Position numbers and translations under genes: made by a program. Source: Marinomonas sargassi (lineage in GTDB: Bacteria; Pseudomonadota; Gammaproteobacteria; Pseudomonadales; Marinomonadaceae). Taken from it: 64,000 nt of DNA. The stretch covers positions 458,292 through 522,291 of the forward strand of contig NZ_JAOVZB010000002.1 in assembly GCF_025716875.1 (NCBI RefSeq), read 5' to 3'. A model generated the notes under the pieces. That model was not told where the DNA came from, did no database searches, and saw only the letters and a program-made list of their open reading frames with translations. Shown one piece after another: positions 49,172-59,181 of this stretch; position 1 is the first letter of the stretch; every line of letters begins with the position of its first letter.

Positions 49172-49209
49172 GAGTAATGAGCCTAGCCAAATAGACAGGC
49201 TCATTACTC
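49172..49209 (-). other. 13-bp perfect hairpin after cydB
   Basis: GAGTAATGAGCCT pairs exactly with AGGCTCATTACTC around a 12-base loop. There is no T-run, so it is more likely a 3' RNA stabiliser or processing site for cydAB than a terminator. Confidence 0.6.
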
Positions 49210-49232
49210 AAGCTTCCCAGCAATAAAGCCTT

Positions 49233-50369
49233 CTAATACAAAGAATGGGTATTCTCTTCTATGTGCTTTTTCGTGAAGCGTCCGTACATTACAAAGTAGC
49301 TCCATAGTGTGTAGCCCAAAACGATTGGCACGAAAATGCAGGCCACCACAAACATAATCATCATGGTGTTTTCACTTGAAGTTGCATCCCACATAGTCAA
49401 ACTCATACTTGGGTAGCTTGAAGACGGCATTAGGAATGGGAACATAGAGCCACCAGCGGTAACGATAATGCCTGCCAAGCCAAGAGAAGAGCTAACAAAA
49501 GACAAGAAAGCTCTTTTCAGTAAACCCAACAAAGAAGCACATAACATTCCCACAACACCCAAAATAGGCGCCAACATGAGCAGTGGGTATTTGTCATAGT
49601 TTGCTAGCCAAGCCCCTTCTTGTACTTCGGCGGTTTTCATTAGCGGTGTTAATGCTTCATTGCCGTTGATGTCACTGGTAATAACATAACCATCAATACC
49701 AAATGCTAACCAGACACCCGCTAATATGAAAAGTACAGCCGCTAGCACCCCCGTTGCTGCTGTAGACTTAGCCGCTTTAGCATGGAGTTCAGCATCCGTT
49801 TTCATCAATAGCCAAGCTCCGCCCTGAGTCATAATCATTAGCAAGCTGACCAAACCACACACTATGGCAAATGGGTTAAGCAAGGCAAAGAAAGACCCCG
49901 TATAAGTCGCACGTAGATATTGGTCAAACTCAAAAGGCACGCCCTGCAGCAAATTGCCAAACGCTACACCAAAAATAATAGGCGGTACGGCAGAACCAAA
50001 GACAATCCCCCAGTCCCAGCTCTCACGCCACTTTGAGCTCTCTAATTTAGAACGGTAATCAAAACCAATTGGGCGGAAGAACAATGCGGCAAGTACTAGC
50101 ATCATAGCGAAGTAAAAACCTGAAAATGCCGTAGCATAGACAACAGGCCAAGCAGCAAACAATGCTCCACCAGCGGTAATAAACCACACCTGATTCCCAT
50201 CCCAATGGGGAGCAATAGAGTTGATCATGATGCGGCGCTCGGAGTCTGTTCCGCCGATTATTTTCAACAAACTCCCCACGCCCATGTCAAAGCCATCAGT
50301 CACTGCAAAGCCAATCAGCAATACACCAACCAAAGCCCACCAAATCACTTTTAATAATTCGTAATCCAT
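49233..50369 (-). CDS. cydB: cytochrome bd ubiquinol oxidase subunit II (CydB)
   Basis: A 378-residue membrane subunit of the high-affinity bd oxidase with about eight or nine helices. MDYELLKVIWWALVGVLLIG, GFAVTDGFDMGVG and IAPHWDGNQVWFITAGGALFAAWP are family hallmarks, and the length matches E. coli CydB. Its start is one base after the cydA stop. Confidence 0.96.
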   Translation of the reverse strand: MDYELLKVIWWALVGVLLIGFAVTDGFDMGVGSLLKIIGGTDSERRIMINSIAPHWDGNQVWFITAGGALFAAWPVVYATAFSGFYFAMMLVLAALFFRPIGFDYRSKLESSKWRESWDWGIVFGSAVPPIIFGVAFGNLLQGVPFEFDQYLRATYTGSFFALLNPFAIVCGLVSLLMIMTQGGAWLLMKTDAELHAKAAKSTAATGVLAAVLFILAGVWLAFGIDGYVITSDINGNEALTPLMKTAEVQEGAWLANYDKYPLLMLAPILGVVGMLCASLLGLLKRAFLSFVSSSLGLAGIIVTAGGSMFPFLMPSSSYPSMSLTMWDATSSENTMMIMFVVACIFVPIVLGYTLWSYFVMYGRFTKKHIEENTHSLY

Positions 50370-50370
50370 C

Positions 50371-51945
50371 TTACACCCCCTGCTTCAACTGAGCGGTTTC
50401 TTGTTCAAGCGCATAACGCCCTGTATGCAGACTGGAAGGCCCTTGTTTTGCAAAACGAATCATCAGATACATTTCCGCAATCAAGAACACTGTGTACAAC
50501 AAGGTAAAGCCAGCCAAAGACAACCAGATTTCACCCGCTGATAAACTAGAAACAGCAACATGCACAGGTAGAATTTCCCCTATCGCCCAAGGTTGACGAC
50601 CATACTCAGCTACAAACCAGCCAGCTTCGTTAGCGATCCAAGGCAATGGCAAACAAAGAATAATAAATTTCAAGATGGTGCGGTTTTGACCAATTCGACG
50701 GCGTGCATTTTGGTAAAACGCAGCGGCAAACATAAACAGCATAATAAAGCCGCTCGCCACCATAATTCGGAACGAGAAGAATAACGGTGCAACCTGAGGG
50801 ATAGAGTATTCAACCGCTTTATCAATATCTTCCGACGAGACTTGATTGATATCCTCATTGAATGCGGTTACTAAAAGACCATAACCTAGGTCGTCTTTGA
50901 CCTTATCAAAGTTTTCCTTAACAAGAGGGTCTTGTGAGCCTGAACGTAATTCCTCAAGCAATTGATTAGCATATATACCGTTGATAATTCGCTGACGGTT
51001 ATGCTCTTTCAATTCCTTGATACCTTGCACTTCTTCGTCCAAAGAACGTGTCGCAATAATCCCCATCAAAGCAGGTATACGGATCGCGTATTCAGTCTCT
51101 TCTAATTCTTGATTAGGGAAGCCGATCACGGTAAATGGCGCTGGTGCTTCATGGGTTTCCCATTCCGCTTCTACTGCAGCCAATTTTACTTTTTGCACTT
51201 CACCCAGTTCATAGCCTGACTCGTCACCTAAAAGGATAACGCTCAACGTCGACGCCAAGCCAAATGCAGCCGCGATTGCAAAAGAGCGACGGGCAAAAGC
51301 AAGGTCTCTGCCTTTTAATAGGTAGTAACTGGAAATCGCCAGCACAAAAACCGCCCCAGTCACATAACCTGCCGATACGGTATGTACAAACTTCACTTGG
51401 GCAACTGGGTTCATGATTAATGCGCCAAAATCTACCAGCTCCATTCTCATGGTTTCATAGTTAAACTCTGAACCTACTGGGTTTTGCATCCAGCCGTTGG
51501 CAATCAAAATCCATAGGGCCGATAAGTTAGAGCCTAAAGCAACACCCCATGTCACCATAAGATGCTTAACCTTACTCAAACGATCCCAACCAAAGAAGAA
51601 CAAACCAACTAATGTTGATTCAAGGAAGAACGCCATTAGGCCTTCAATAGCCAAAGGAGCCCCGAAAATATCGCCTACATAATGAGAGTAATAAGACCAG
51701 TTAGTACCAAACTGAAACTCCATGGTTAAACCAGTCGTGACCCCTAATGCGAAGTTGATACCAAACAACTTGCCCCAAAACTTCACCATATCCTTATACA
51801 CTTGCTTACCTGTAATAACGTAAACAGACTCCATGATGGCTAACATGAAAGTCATACCTAACGTTAAAGGTACAAATAAATAATGGTATAGCGCTGTGAA
51901 GGCAAACTGAAAACGTGATAACTCCACGACAGTTTCGTTAATCAT
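50371..51945 (-). CDS. cydA: cytochrome bd ubiquinol oxidase subunit I (CydA)
   Basis: The catalytic subunit carrying haems b558, b595 and d; oxidises quinol and reduces oxygen. Ligand residues are seen as ALYHYLF (H21 by the chosen start), [11 protein letters not shown] (haem b558 His) and FRIMVASGF (Met). A long Q-loop (about 250-390), as in the E. coli type, is present. The start was set at MINETVVEL, with GGGG upstream; a further ATG lies five codons earlier. First gene of cydABXDC. Confidence 0.96.
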   Translation of the reverse strand: MINETVVELSRFQFAFTALYHYLFVPLTLGMTFMLAIMESVYVITGKQVYKDMVKFWGKLFGINFALGVTTGLTMEFQFGTNWSYYSHYVGDIFGAPLAIEGLMAFFLESTLVGLFFFGWDRLSKVKHLMVTWGVALGSNLSALWILIANGWMQNPVGSEFNYETMRMELVDFGALIMNPVAQVKFVHTVSAGYVTGAVFVLAISSYYLLKGRDLAFARRSFAIAAAFGLASTLSVILLGDESGYELGEVQKVKLAAVEAEWETHEAPAPFTVIGFPNQELEETEYAIRIPALMGIIATRSLDEEVQGIKELKEHNRQRIINGIYANQLLEELRSGSQDPLVKENFDKVKDDLGYGLLVTAFNEDINQVSSEDIDKAVEYSIPQVAPLFFSFRIMVASGFIMLFMFAAAFYQNARRRIGQNRTILKFIILCLPLPWIANEAGWFVAEYGRQPWAIGEILPVHVAVSSLSAGEIWLSLAGFTLLYTVFLIAEMYLMIRFAKQGPSSLHTGRYALEQETAQLKQGV

Positions 51946-52094
51946 ATGAATTAGCCCCATTCTTTGATTGAGAACAGGTGGCCAGATTAAAGCACCCTGA
52001 TGACTTGTGCTTTTTACGGAACACCACCCTACGTAGCTTCACCCACTGAAACTACTATCAGAACGAATTATGGGCTTACTTGTGCCGTAAAACA

Positions 52095-52108
52095 TTGCGT
52101 TAGATCAA
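52095..52108. promoter_or_regulatory. candidate Anr/FNR box upstream of cydA
   Basis: TTGCGTTAGATCAA fits TTGAT-N4-ATCAA at 8 of 10 defined bases, about 150 bases before the cydA start. Oxygen-dependent control of cydAB by FNR-type proteins is well known; the regulator gene is not in the window. Confidence 0.55.
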
Positions 52109-52202
52109 GAGAAGCGGAAGTGCAAAGAATTTGTAAATACAGGGAAATGCATGCTGAATGCAAAAAAGAAAGGGAGTAGATAATTTATAGAGTTCTGTCG
52201 AT

Positions 52203-52394
52203 TTAATTCTTACATAGCTTTTGACGATTAATGTCCGCTCTAGACAACGCAGCAAGCTTGTCTTCATCAGAGAAAGCTTGCCAGTTCATAATGTCACTAA
52301 GGCTACGACCGCAGCCAACGCAAACATCTTGTTTATCTAAGCAACAATTGCGGATACAAGGACTTTCAATTTTTTGGGATACGCTAGATTTCAT
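52203..52394 (-). CDS. DUF1289 cysteine-rich small protein
   Basis: A 63-residue protein with the DUF1289 pattern SPCIRNCCLDKQDVCVGCGR and a following DIMNWQAFSDEDK helix. The Cys spacing suggests binding of an Fe-S cluster or zinc, but the role is unknown. It lies 40 bases from the TauD-type gene on the same strand and could be cotranscribed downstream of it. Confidence 0.88.
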   Translation of the reverse strand: MKSSVSQKIESPCIRNCCLDKQDVCVGCGRSLSDIMNWQAFSDEDKLAALSRADINRQKLCKN

Positions 52395-52434
52395 TTAATT
52401 GACCATAACTACTGTTGATTATTTTTACAGCTAA

Positions 52435-53250
52435 TTAACCACTGACGGTGACACGATGAAGCCTTCTTGCTGCATCACCATAGTCTGTTACTGCATAATG
52501 TTGAGTTATACGGTTATCCCAAATCGCAACCGAGTTGGCTTGCCAAGAAAACCTGATTTGAAATTGTTCTTCTCTCGCTTTTGCAAATAAGCGAGATAGC
52601 AAAGCATCACTTTCTAGCGGCGACAAACCAATAACGGAATGAACATACTGTTCATTAATGTATAGCACTTCCTCTTGCGTTTCGGGGTGAACTTGCACCA
52701 TTGAACGCACTATTGGCTCATATTGCTGAGCAACCTTATCGGCATAGCTTTGGCCACCAGACTCCTCTTTATCATAACGACTACCTTTAAAAGCATGTAA
52801 TTCATGGGATACTTTTAATGTTCGTAAATAGGCTTTTTCATCTTCAGGTAAGCTTTTCCAGACTGCAGCCATATTACACCAGATAGTATCGCCCCCTTCT
52901 TCAGGAACATATTGCGCATGCAATATAGAACACTTAGGCGGTACATCTTTCCATGTCATATCTGTATGCCAAAAACTTTCCCCCGGTGGGTTACCCAGTG
53001 ATGTTTCAATAATAATTACCTGATCATTATCTTCCACATGAGGAAAGAAGGGATGCACTGGTTCTAAACTGCCAAAACGTTTCCCCAGTGCAAGGTGCTC
53101 TGCAGGCGTCATACTTTGGTCTCTTAAGAATAAGACTTTATGTTGTAAAAAAGCCGCATATAAGAAGTGAAAATCACCTTCTGTGATTGTCGACAGATCT
53201 ATGTTTTCAACTAAAGCGCCAATGCTATTAGATAAAGGCAATATGTTCAT
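52435..53250 (-). CDS. TauD/TfdA-type Fe(II)/2-oxoglutarate dioxygenase
   Basis: A 271-residue non-haem iron dioxygenase. The facial triad is H95-x-D97 (ESFWHTDMTW) and H251 (RITQHYAVTDYG), with the 2-oxoglutarate-binding Arg in ARRLHRV (about 262-266). N-terminal and active-site loops resemble taurine and 2,4-D dioxygenases, but the substrate is not set. No sulfonate transporter genes adjoin, which argues against a simple taurine operon. Confidence 0.9.
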   Translation of the reverse strand: MNILPLSNSIGALVENIDLSTITEGDFHFLYAAFLQHKVLFLRDQSMTPAEHLALGKRFGSLEPVHPFFPHVEDNDQVIIIETSLGNPPGESFWHTDMTWKDVPPKCSILHAQYVPEEGGDTIWCNMAAVWKSLPEDEKAYLRTLKVSHELHAFKGSRYDKEESGGQSYADKVAQQYEPIVRSMVQVHPETQEEVLYINEQYVHSVIGLSPLESDALLSRLFAKAREEQFQIRFSWQANSVAIWDNRITQHYAVTDYGDAARRLHRVTVSG

Positions 53251-53347
53251 AAAGTAGAGTTTCTGCTTGATAAAATAAGATGTATTAAGATTGGACGTGT
53301 AAGTTAGCCACTTATTACAAACATCGGAAAAATTCTTTAAAAAACAA

Positions 53348-53761
53348 TTAATCCCAGTTATTACGCCTTAAACTTTTGATCTTACCCTTTTGTTTCTTCT
53401 TATCGACACGTTTCTTTTGAGAAGAACGAGACGGTTTAGTTGGTCGACGCGATTTCTGTACCTGTATAGCCTGCAAAATCAAAGACTTTAAGCGCTGCAA
53501 GGCATCTTCTCGGTTAAGCTCTTGAGTTCTGTGTTGCTGTGCCTTGATAATAATATCGCCATCTTTGGTTAGGCGAGAATCCGTCAGTGCTAGCAGCCTT
53601 TCCTTATAAAATACTGGCAAAGACGACTGGGGAACATTGAACCTCAAATGAATCGCAGAGGAAACTTTATTGACATTCTGCCCCCCTGCACCTTGCGCAC
53701 GAATAGCAGTTAATTCAATTTCATGGTCGGGAATGGTAACCGCGATTGAGAGCTGTAACAT
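53348..53761 (-). CDS. arfB: peptidyl-tRNA hydrolase ArfB (ribosome rescue)
   Basis: A 137-residue single-domain release-factor homologue that frees stalled ribosomes. The catalytic GGQ is in IRAQGAGGQNVNKVSSAIHL (about 22-41). The C-terminal tail from about 100 is very rich in Lys and Arg (SRRPTKPSRSSQKKRVDKKK), the part that enters the empty mRNA channel. Length and layout match E. coli ArfB (YaeJ). Confidence 0.95.
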   Translation of the reverse strand: MLQLSIAVTIPDHEIELTAIRAQGAGGQNVNKVSSAIHLRFNVPQSSLPVFYKERLLALTDSRLTKDGDIIIKAQQHRTQELNREDALQRLKSLILQAIQVQKSRRPTKPSRSSQKKRVDKKKQKGKIKSLRRNNWD

Positions 53762-53907
53762 AATGGCCTATTCGTTATTCAAATAAAATGTGGCACAGAT
53801 TGTAACAGCACAACGGGCAGTTTGCTGTGGATCATCGTTTAAAGCCTTTTTATCGGCTATACTTTGCTGCTCAGCTATTTTACCGATCCCATAAATAGGA
53901 GCTATGC

Positions 53908-54669
53908 GTGACTCAATTTCGTCCTTGTATCGATTTACATCAGGGTAAAGTTAAACAAATTGTTGGTGGTAGTTTAAACGACAAAGGCGCTACAGAAAAT
54001 TTTGTCAGTCAATACGATGCCGAGTATTACGCTTCTCTTTACAGAGAGCACAATCTTACTGGCGGGCATGTTATTGCTCTCGGGAAAGGTAATCAAAGCG
54101 AAGTGATGAACGCCCTACGTGCTTACCCTAATGGCTTACAGTATGGTGGTGGCGTAAAAGAAAGCAATGCAGCAAGCTACTTAGAAGCTGGTGCTTCCCA
54201 TGTGATAGTCACTTCATACCTATTTAAAGATGGTGAGTTTTCTTGGGATAGATTAGACAAGGTAAAACGCGAAACCGGGACTGATAATCTAGTACTAGAC
54301 CTTAGCTGCCGCCGCACTGCTGACGGCTGGTATATTGCCACCGATCGCTGGCAAACTGTCACTTCGACTCAAATTAACAAAGAAAACTTACTTGAGCTGG
54401 CCGACCATTGTGATGAATTTTTAATCCATGCTGCCGATGTTGAAGGTTTACAAGCAGGCATTGATGAAGACCTTGTACGCTTTCTAAGTTATGACTCCCC
54501 TGTGGCAATAACTTACGCTGGCGGGGCACGTTCATTAGCAGACCTAGATAGAGTAAAGCAATTATCTAATGGGAATGTAGACTTAACGATTGGTAGTGCA
54601 CTGGATATTTTTGGCGGCCAAGGCGTCACATTAGAAGAATGTATTGCATGGAATACATCGAATACATGA
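53908..54669 (+). CDS. hisA: HisA-type isomerase of the eukaryotic (HIS6) class
   Basis: Phosphoribosylformimino-AICAR-phosphate isomerase, fourth step of histidine synthesis: an Amadori rearrangement on a TIM barrel. Catalytic Asp residues are D9 (RPCIDLHQGKVKQIVGG) and D131 (NLVLDLSCRR). HAADVEG, ITYAGGARS and TIGSALDIFGG read like yeast HIS6 rather than the usual bacterial HisA (which begins PAIDL and lacks the KQIVGG and LDIFGG blocks). Translation starts at GTG after TAGGAG. It stands alone, not in a his operon, with its own terminator. Confidence 0.88.
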   Translation: MTQFRPCIDLHQGKVKQIVGGSLNDKGATENFVSQYDAEYYASLYREHNLTGGHVIALGKGNQSEVMNALRAYPNGLQYGGGVKESNAASYLEAGASHVIVTSYLFKDGEFSWDRLDKVKRETGTDNLVLDLSCRRTADGWYIATDRWQTVTSTQINKENLLELADHCDEFLIHAADVEGLQAGIDEDLVRFLSYDSPVAITYAGGARSLADLDRVKQLSNGNVDLTIGSALDIFGGQGVTLEECIAWNTSNT

Positions 54670-54708
54670 TCGTTTATTCAATATAGCGTTATAACTAAGT
54701 TCCAAACA

Positions 54709-54739
54709 AAAAAGCCAGCTAAATAAAGCTGGCTTTTTA
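54709..54739. terminator. bidirectional terminator between hisA and the chemoreceptor gene
   Basis: AAAAAGCCAGCT and AGCTGGCTTTTT form a perfect stem with a 6-base loop; works for both converging genes. Confidence 0.88.
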
Positions 54740-54758
54740 TTTACCGCAGACTAATAAA

Positions 54759-56453
54759 TTAACATTTAAATTTATTCAAATCTTGATGCAAGTCGCCTAA
54801 GCGATCTTCAATTTCAGTATTCGACTCTACGGCACGTACTGCATCACCTTGAGTTTTCTGTGCAATGTCATTGATCTTATCAACACTACCTTGTACCAAA
54901 TCAGCAACAGTTGATTGTTCTTCAGCTGCGGTAGCAATCTGCATATTGAATGCGGAAATTTCATTGACTGCATTAGCCGCTTCATCAAAAACAGCTGACG
55001 TTTCATTACTTTTCGTCAAACATTGCTCGGTAATCGCTGCACCTTTATTCATGCCTTCCATCGCGTTAGATGCTTCTTTTTGAAGCTTTTCTACTAATGC
55101 TTGTATATCAACAGTAGACTCTTGGGTTCTTTGGGCTAATGAACGAACTTCATCCGCTACTACCGCAAAACCTCGACCAGTTTCACCCGCCCTCGCGGCT
55201 TCAATTGCGGCATTCAAAGCAAGTAAATTGGTTTGTTCAGCGATACCTTGAATCGTATCCAAGAATACCCCAATATTTTCTGTTTCTTTTACCAACAAAC
55301 CAATATCTTTGGAGGTATCAGCAACCTCTTTCGATAACTGTTTGATGATTACCTGTGTATCATCCGCTGATGTCTTACCTTCTAATACTTTTCCTTTTAC
55401 TTTATCCGCTACTGTGGACGCTTCGACTGCATTCCTAGCCACTTCTGCTGTTGCTTCATTCATGTGACGTACAGACTCTTTAACCTGTTCGACCTCAGAC
55501 CTTTGTACATCAACACTTTGCAGAGTGTTTTGAATTATTCCAGATGCCGTATTTGAGGACTTTTCAAGCGATTCAGAAGAAGTGTAGATACTTTTAATGG
55601 TGCCTTGCAGCTTTTCCATAAAGCCATCAAACAGGTTCGAAATTTCGCCTAATTCATCTTTTCGGCTTGTGTTAATACGCTGAGTTAGATCACCATCACC
55701 TGACACCACCTCGCGAATTCTATCAATAACAATACCAAGTGGTTTAGTTATAGAGCGGCCGATTAGAATTGATACAAAAATACCAACAATGTACGAAAGG
55801 ATTAATATAGTAATAATAAATGAAATAGCTTTGATTTCATCCGCTTCAGCTGTCTCTGCAGCTTCAATAGAAAACTTCTGAGCTTCATGAAGTAGCTCAA
55901 CAAGATGTTCAGTTACTGTCTCACTTTCTTTTTCTAAACTATAAATATTATCTAACTGGCTTTTAATACCATTCGCTTTAATTTCTGAAAGTTGTTTGTT
56001 AGTTGCCTCTTCAAGATGGAAGAATTCTTCCTCAACTTTCTTGAACGTTGTTAGGAAATTACTGTACCTTCTTTCCTCTTGTACACTGTGAGAGGTTTTT
56101 ATATAGCCTGTAATCACTTTTTCTAAATCAACTAACTCCTTATGGAGAGAGGCTGTTTTTTTGGTTAACTCATCAGCCAATTTCAAGCTTTCCGATGATG
56201 TGCCTTTGCCTTTTACTAAATCGATCAATAAATGAGATACCACTTTCTCAAACAAAATAGCTTCTTCTAACTGATGCTCTGTGATGTTAGTAACTTGTGT
56301 AGTAAGAGGAATGTTCTTATGTGCGATGTCTGTTATTTCTATGCCGATTTTCGACATACTTGACATGCTGACATAGCCAAGAGTTGAAATAATAAGCAGT
56401 TGAATCAGCATCAACAACATGACTTTTCTTGATATTTTAACGTTATCTAGCAT
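54759..56453 (-). CDS. methyl-accepting chemotaxis protein with four-helix-bundle-like sensor
   Basis: A 564-residue chemoreceptor of the classic form: membrane helix 1 (about 10-30), a helical periplasmic sensor of about 165 residues with many Glu and Lys ([12 protein letters not shown]), helix 2 (about 200-222), a HAMP domain ([24 protein letters not shown]) and the signalling hairpin tip [19 protein letters not shown]. No C-terminal CheR-binding pentapeptide is evident. The ligand is unknown. Monocistronic. Confidence 0.92.
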   Translation of the reverse strand: MLDNVKISRKVMLLMLIQLLIISTLGYVSMSSMSKIGIEITDIAHKNIPLTTQVTNITEHQLEEAILFEKVVSHLLIDLVKGKGTSSESLKLADELTKKTASLHKELVDLEKVITGYIKTSHSVQEERRYSNFLTTFKKVEEEFFHLEEATNKQLSEIKANGIKSQLDNIYSLEKESETVTEHLVELLHEAQKFSIEAAETAEADEIKAISFIITILILSYIVGIFVSILIGRSITKPLGIVIDRIREVVSGDGDLTQRINTSRKDELGEISNLFDGFMEKLQGTIKSIYTSSESLEKSSNTASGIIQNTLQSVDVQRSEVEQVKESVRHMNEATAEVARNAVEASTVADKVKGKVLEGKTSADDTQVIIKQLSKEVADTSKDIGLLVKETENIGVFLDTIQGIAEQTNLLALNAAIEAARAGETGRGFAVVADEVRSLAQRTQESTVDIQALVEKLQKEASNAMEGMNKGAAITEQCLTKSNETSAVFDEAANAVNEISAFNMQIATAAEEQSTVADLVQGSVDKINDIAQKTQGDAVRAVESNTEIEDRLGDLHQDLNKFKC

Positions 56454-56926
56454 TCTTTAATCCCTAATTTAAAAGAGTATTTCCGGCTTTTAATAACCAC
56501 ACACCTAAATACAAAAGCGGTTATCAACTAAAAACATTCATCCTTTAACATCAATTAGTTCTATCATTTCCCATTCAGTCAAACTGTTTTATCCGTGACC
56601 AGTATTTTCACCTTGAATGAAAAGTATCTGTTGTTGGTTAAGCCTAGTAGAAAATAAATAATATTTATATTTAATATTCATCAAATTCAAATACGAGCTA
56701 ACCATAGCTATATGAAGTAGATTTTTCCACAGAAATTACAATAAATAACAATAAGTTAGAAAGGGATTGAAAGAGATAGTACCTTATAGAGGTTGCTCTA
56801 CAAACAACCCTAATGGTTGAGAATGCGAAAGTATAATGAGAGCTTATCTATAGACGTGAAAAAAATGAAAATTAAATATTTCATAAGGTCAACAACATTT
56901 GATTTTCTATACTCTGATCTGACTTT
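56454..56926. other. 473-base intergenic region between pqiC and the chemoreceptor gene
   Basis: AT-rich, no gene seen. GGTTG, CAACC and GGTTG occur in a row at about 56791-56820, allowing two mutually exclusive small hairpins. No convincing terminator for pqiC and no clear flagellar-type promoter for the receptor gene was found. Confidence 0.4.
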
Positions 56927-57517
56927 TTAATTCAATGATTCAGCAATGCTATCAGCCATCATATTAGTAACTTTATGAAACCATGTATCAGAAAGGGTTT
57001 GCACCATGGTTAAATAACCATCAGACTTTAATGTATCCGTTACATTAAAGGTTTTCGAATCAATCAATTCACCTAAAGCAGATAATAGCTGCCAACGACC
57101 TGAAATATAAATAGTACCATCAAGGTCAGCATAAAAATTGTCTACTTCTACATTAAGCACAGCAATGGCTTCTGAAGGTAATCGTTGACCACCAAACCAA
57201 GCAATATTAGGTAAACTTTTTTCTAAACGTTGTAGTGTTAAGCGGCTTAATTGAGGAGATAGGGTCTCAGCCCATAAATGGTTTTTTGAACGATATACCT
57301 GCCCCTGCTCTGTGACCAATACAATCTCATTACCAGCGAGATAGTTTGCCATGGTTATAGGCATAAACTGTATCGACATAGCAGGAGTTGTTTTCACTTC
57401 TATCTGTTTTATATTTTTGTCGACTAACAAATACTCGCTACTGGGCACCACTTTGGTGGCACAAGCCGTCAATAACCAAATAAATGAAAGGCTAATGATC
57501 AGTTTACATTTCTGCAT
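56927..57517 (-). CDS. pqiC: PqiC outer-membrane lipoprotein (ABC-type transport auxiliary)
   Basis: A 196-residue lipoprotein with lipobox LTAC (Cys19). The mature part has the DUF330/PqiC layout: SIQFMPITMANYLAGNEIVL, SQLSRLTLQRLEKSLP and DLDGTIYISGRWQLLS. PqiC joins the PqiB needle at the outer membrane in a lipid-transport complex. The ATG (MQKCKL) after AAGAGTGA was preferred to a GTG three codons earlier. Last gene of pqiABC, 17 bases after pqiB. Confidence 0.9.
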   Translation of the reverse strand: MQKCKLIISLSFIWLLTACATKVVPSSEYLLVDKNIKQIEVKTTPAMSIQFMPITMANYLAGNEIVLVTEQGQVYRSKNHLWAETLSPQLSRLTLQRLEKSLPNIAWFGGQRLPSEAIAVLNVEVDNFYADLDGTIYISGRWQLLSALGELIDSKTFNVTDTLKSDGYLTMVQTLSDTWFHKVTNMMADSIAESLN

Positions 57518-57534
57518 ATTATTCACTCTTAATA

Positions 57535-59181
57535 CTATTTTGCTGCTCTAGGCTGAATATCGGAACGCTCTTCACTATCAAAGATCAAAGTATTTGGGTT
57601 TTCCCTTAACTGCCTTAACAGCGGCTGAAGCTCATTTAAAGTACGACCTAGGGAGACCATATTTTCTCTTAGTGGGCGACCTATTTGTCCATTCGCTTGA
57701 TAGGTTTCTAACGTTAGATTTAGTTCATCCATTACCTTAGATAAATCTGCGGGTAACTGCTGCGTATCTGTTTTTTCTATAAAAAGCTGAACACTTTTAC
57801 TCAACTCCTGTAACTGACGCAAGCTTTCACTCGCTTCCGCCATGATATTACTCAAGTCATTGAATGTAGACTGTAAAGGCACGTCAGCCAGATTATCTAA
57901 TAAAATCGAAACCTTATTTTCAATATTGGCAAAACTATCAGGCCCTGTTGGAAATAGTTTATAGCCGCCAAACTCATTCATAGTGACTGCTGGTGCATCC
58001 TCCATGTAATCTAGGCTAATTACACGAGCCGCATTAACATAATTACCTATCATCAAGGTCGCTCTTAGCCCTTGAGAAATTTTATCATCAAGCTGCTCTT
58101 GCCATGCTTGTATCGATTCAGACTCTGGTACATGGAGGGCATTCAGACGTTGTGGTTCAATCTTCGCCAATACTGGGATCACGGGGCGGTCTAGCGAGGC
58201 TAAAGCATCGATAGAAAAACCTGTAAATGGCATTTCTAATACTGTGCCTATTACTACACCTCGGTATTCAACATCAGCTCCTGCCGCTAAACCACTCATA
58301 TTGGAGTCAAATAGAAACACGTACTCGATTGATTCTTTGTAGAGATTATTATCCGCCTCATATTTAGAAGTAAATAGTGGGAAGCGCGTGAGATCTTCAA
58401 CAGGCTCGCCTAGTGTTTTTCCTTTACCTAATCCAAATGAAATACCACCAGAAATAAAGTTTTCCAGTGAATCGAATTTCACTTCAAAACCTTGAACAGA
58501 ACTTCGAAAAGATAAACCAGGGGTAACCCAGAACTGAACATTACGACTTACTAACTTATCATATGGTGGGTTAACTACCGCTCGATAGGTGATGGCATTC
58601 GTATCGCTATCAAAGCCAACTTCTTCAATGTAGCCGACTTCATAGCCGCGAAAATGGACTGGTGCACCCACGTCTAATTTAGCGCTGCCATTATTATGAA
58701 GTAATATACGCACTCCTTCTTTAGTGGAAGATAAAGGCGGTTGGTTTAATAGACTAAACTCGGTACTTTCTTCACCTAATTGCCCCGGTGTCATATCAAT
58801 ATAGGCACCAGATAAGAGAGTCCCTAAGCCACTTACACCCTCTTTACCGATACGCGGTTTTACCACCCAAAACTTCGCGTCATCAAGCAACATAGCTTGA
58901 GTACCCTGATTCATACGAACTTTAATAATGGCTTTATCGTATTCACCGCTTAGATGAATATCGATGACTCTACCTATATCGACATTACGAGCCTTTAATT
59001 TTGTCTGACCTGCTTCCAGCCCTTCAGCATCAGCTGCGATTAAGGTAATAACAGGACCTTGACTCGCCCAGTTTTGGTAAAGCATCCAGCTTGCGACAAG
59101 AATAGCGACAAGGGGCACCAACCAAATAGAATTAAAATGTACGCGCTTCAAGCTTTCGACATTTTGATTAACTTCTTTCAC
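57535..59181 (-). CDS. pqiB: PqiB, MCE-domain lipid-transport protein
   Basis: A 548-residue protein with one N-terminal membrane helix (about 18-38) and three MCE domains, each marked by a GxPVxxRGxxVG-like strand: GQTKLKARNVDIGRVI, GAPVHFRGYEVGYIEEV and GADVEYRGVVIGTVLEM. A C-terminal coiled helix (about 450-530) forms the needle. It bridges the periplasm to move lipids. It overlaps pqiA by 4 bases. Confidence 0.94.
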   Translation of the reverse strand: MKEVNQNVESLKRVHFNSIWLVPLVAILVASWMLYQNWASQGPVITLIAADAEGLEAGQTKLKARNVDIGRVIDIHLSGEYDKAIIKVRMNQGTQAMLLDDAKFWVVKPRIGKEGVSGLGTLLSGAYIDMTPGQLGEESTEFSLLNQPPLSSTKEGVRILLHNNGSAKLDVGAPVHFRGYEVGYIEEVGFDSDTNAITYRAVVNPPYDKLVSRNVQFWVTPGLSFRSSVQGFEVKFDSLENFISGGISFGLGKGKTLGEPVEDLTRFPLFTSKYEADNNLYKESIEYVFLFDSNMSGLAAGADVEYRGVVIGTVLEMPFTGFSIDALASLDRPVIPVLAKIEPQRLNALHVPESESIQAWQEQLDDKISQGLRATLMIGNYVNAARVISLDYMEDAPAVTMNEFGGYKLFPTGPDSFANIENKVSILLDNLADVPLQSTFNDLSNIMAEASESLRQLQELSKSVQLFIEKTDTQQLPADLSKVMDELNLTLETYQANGQIGRPLRENMVSLGRTLNELQPLLRQLRENPNTLIFDSEERSDIQPRAAK

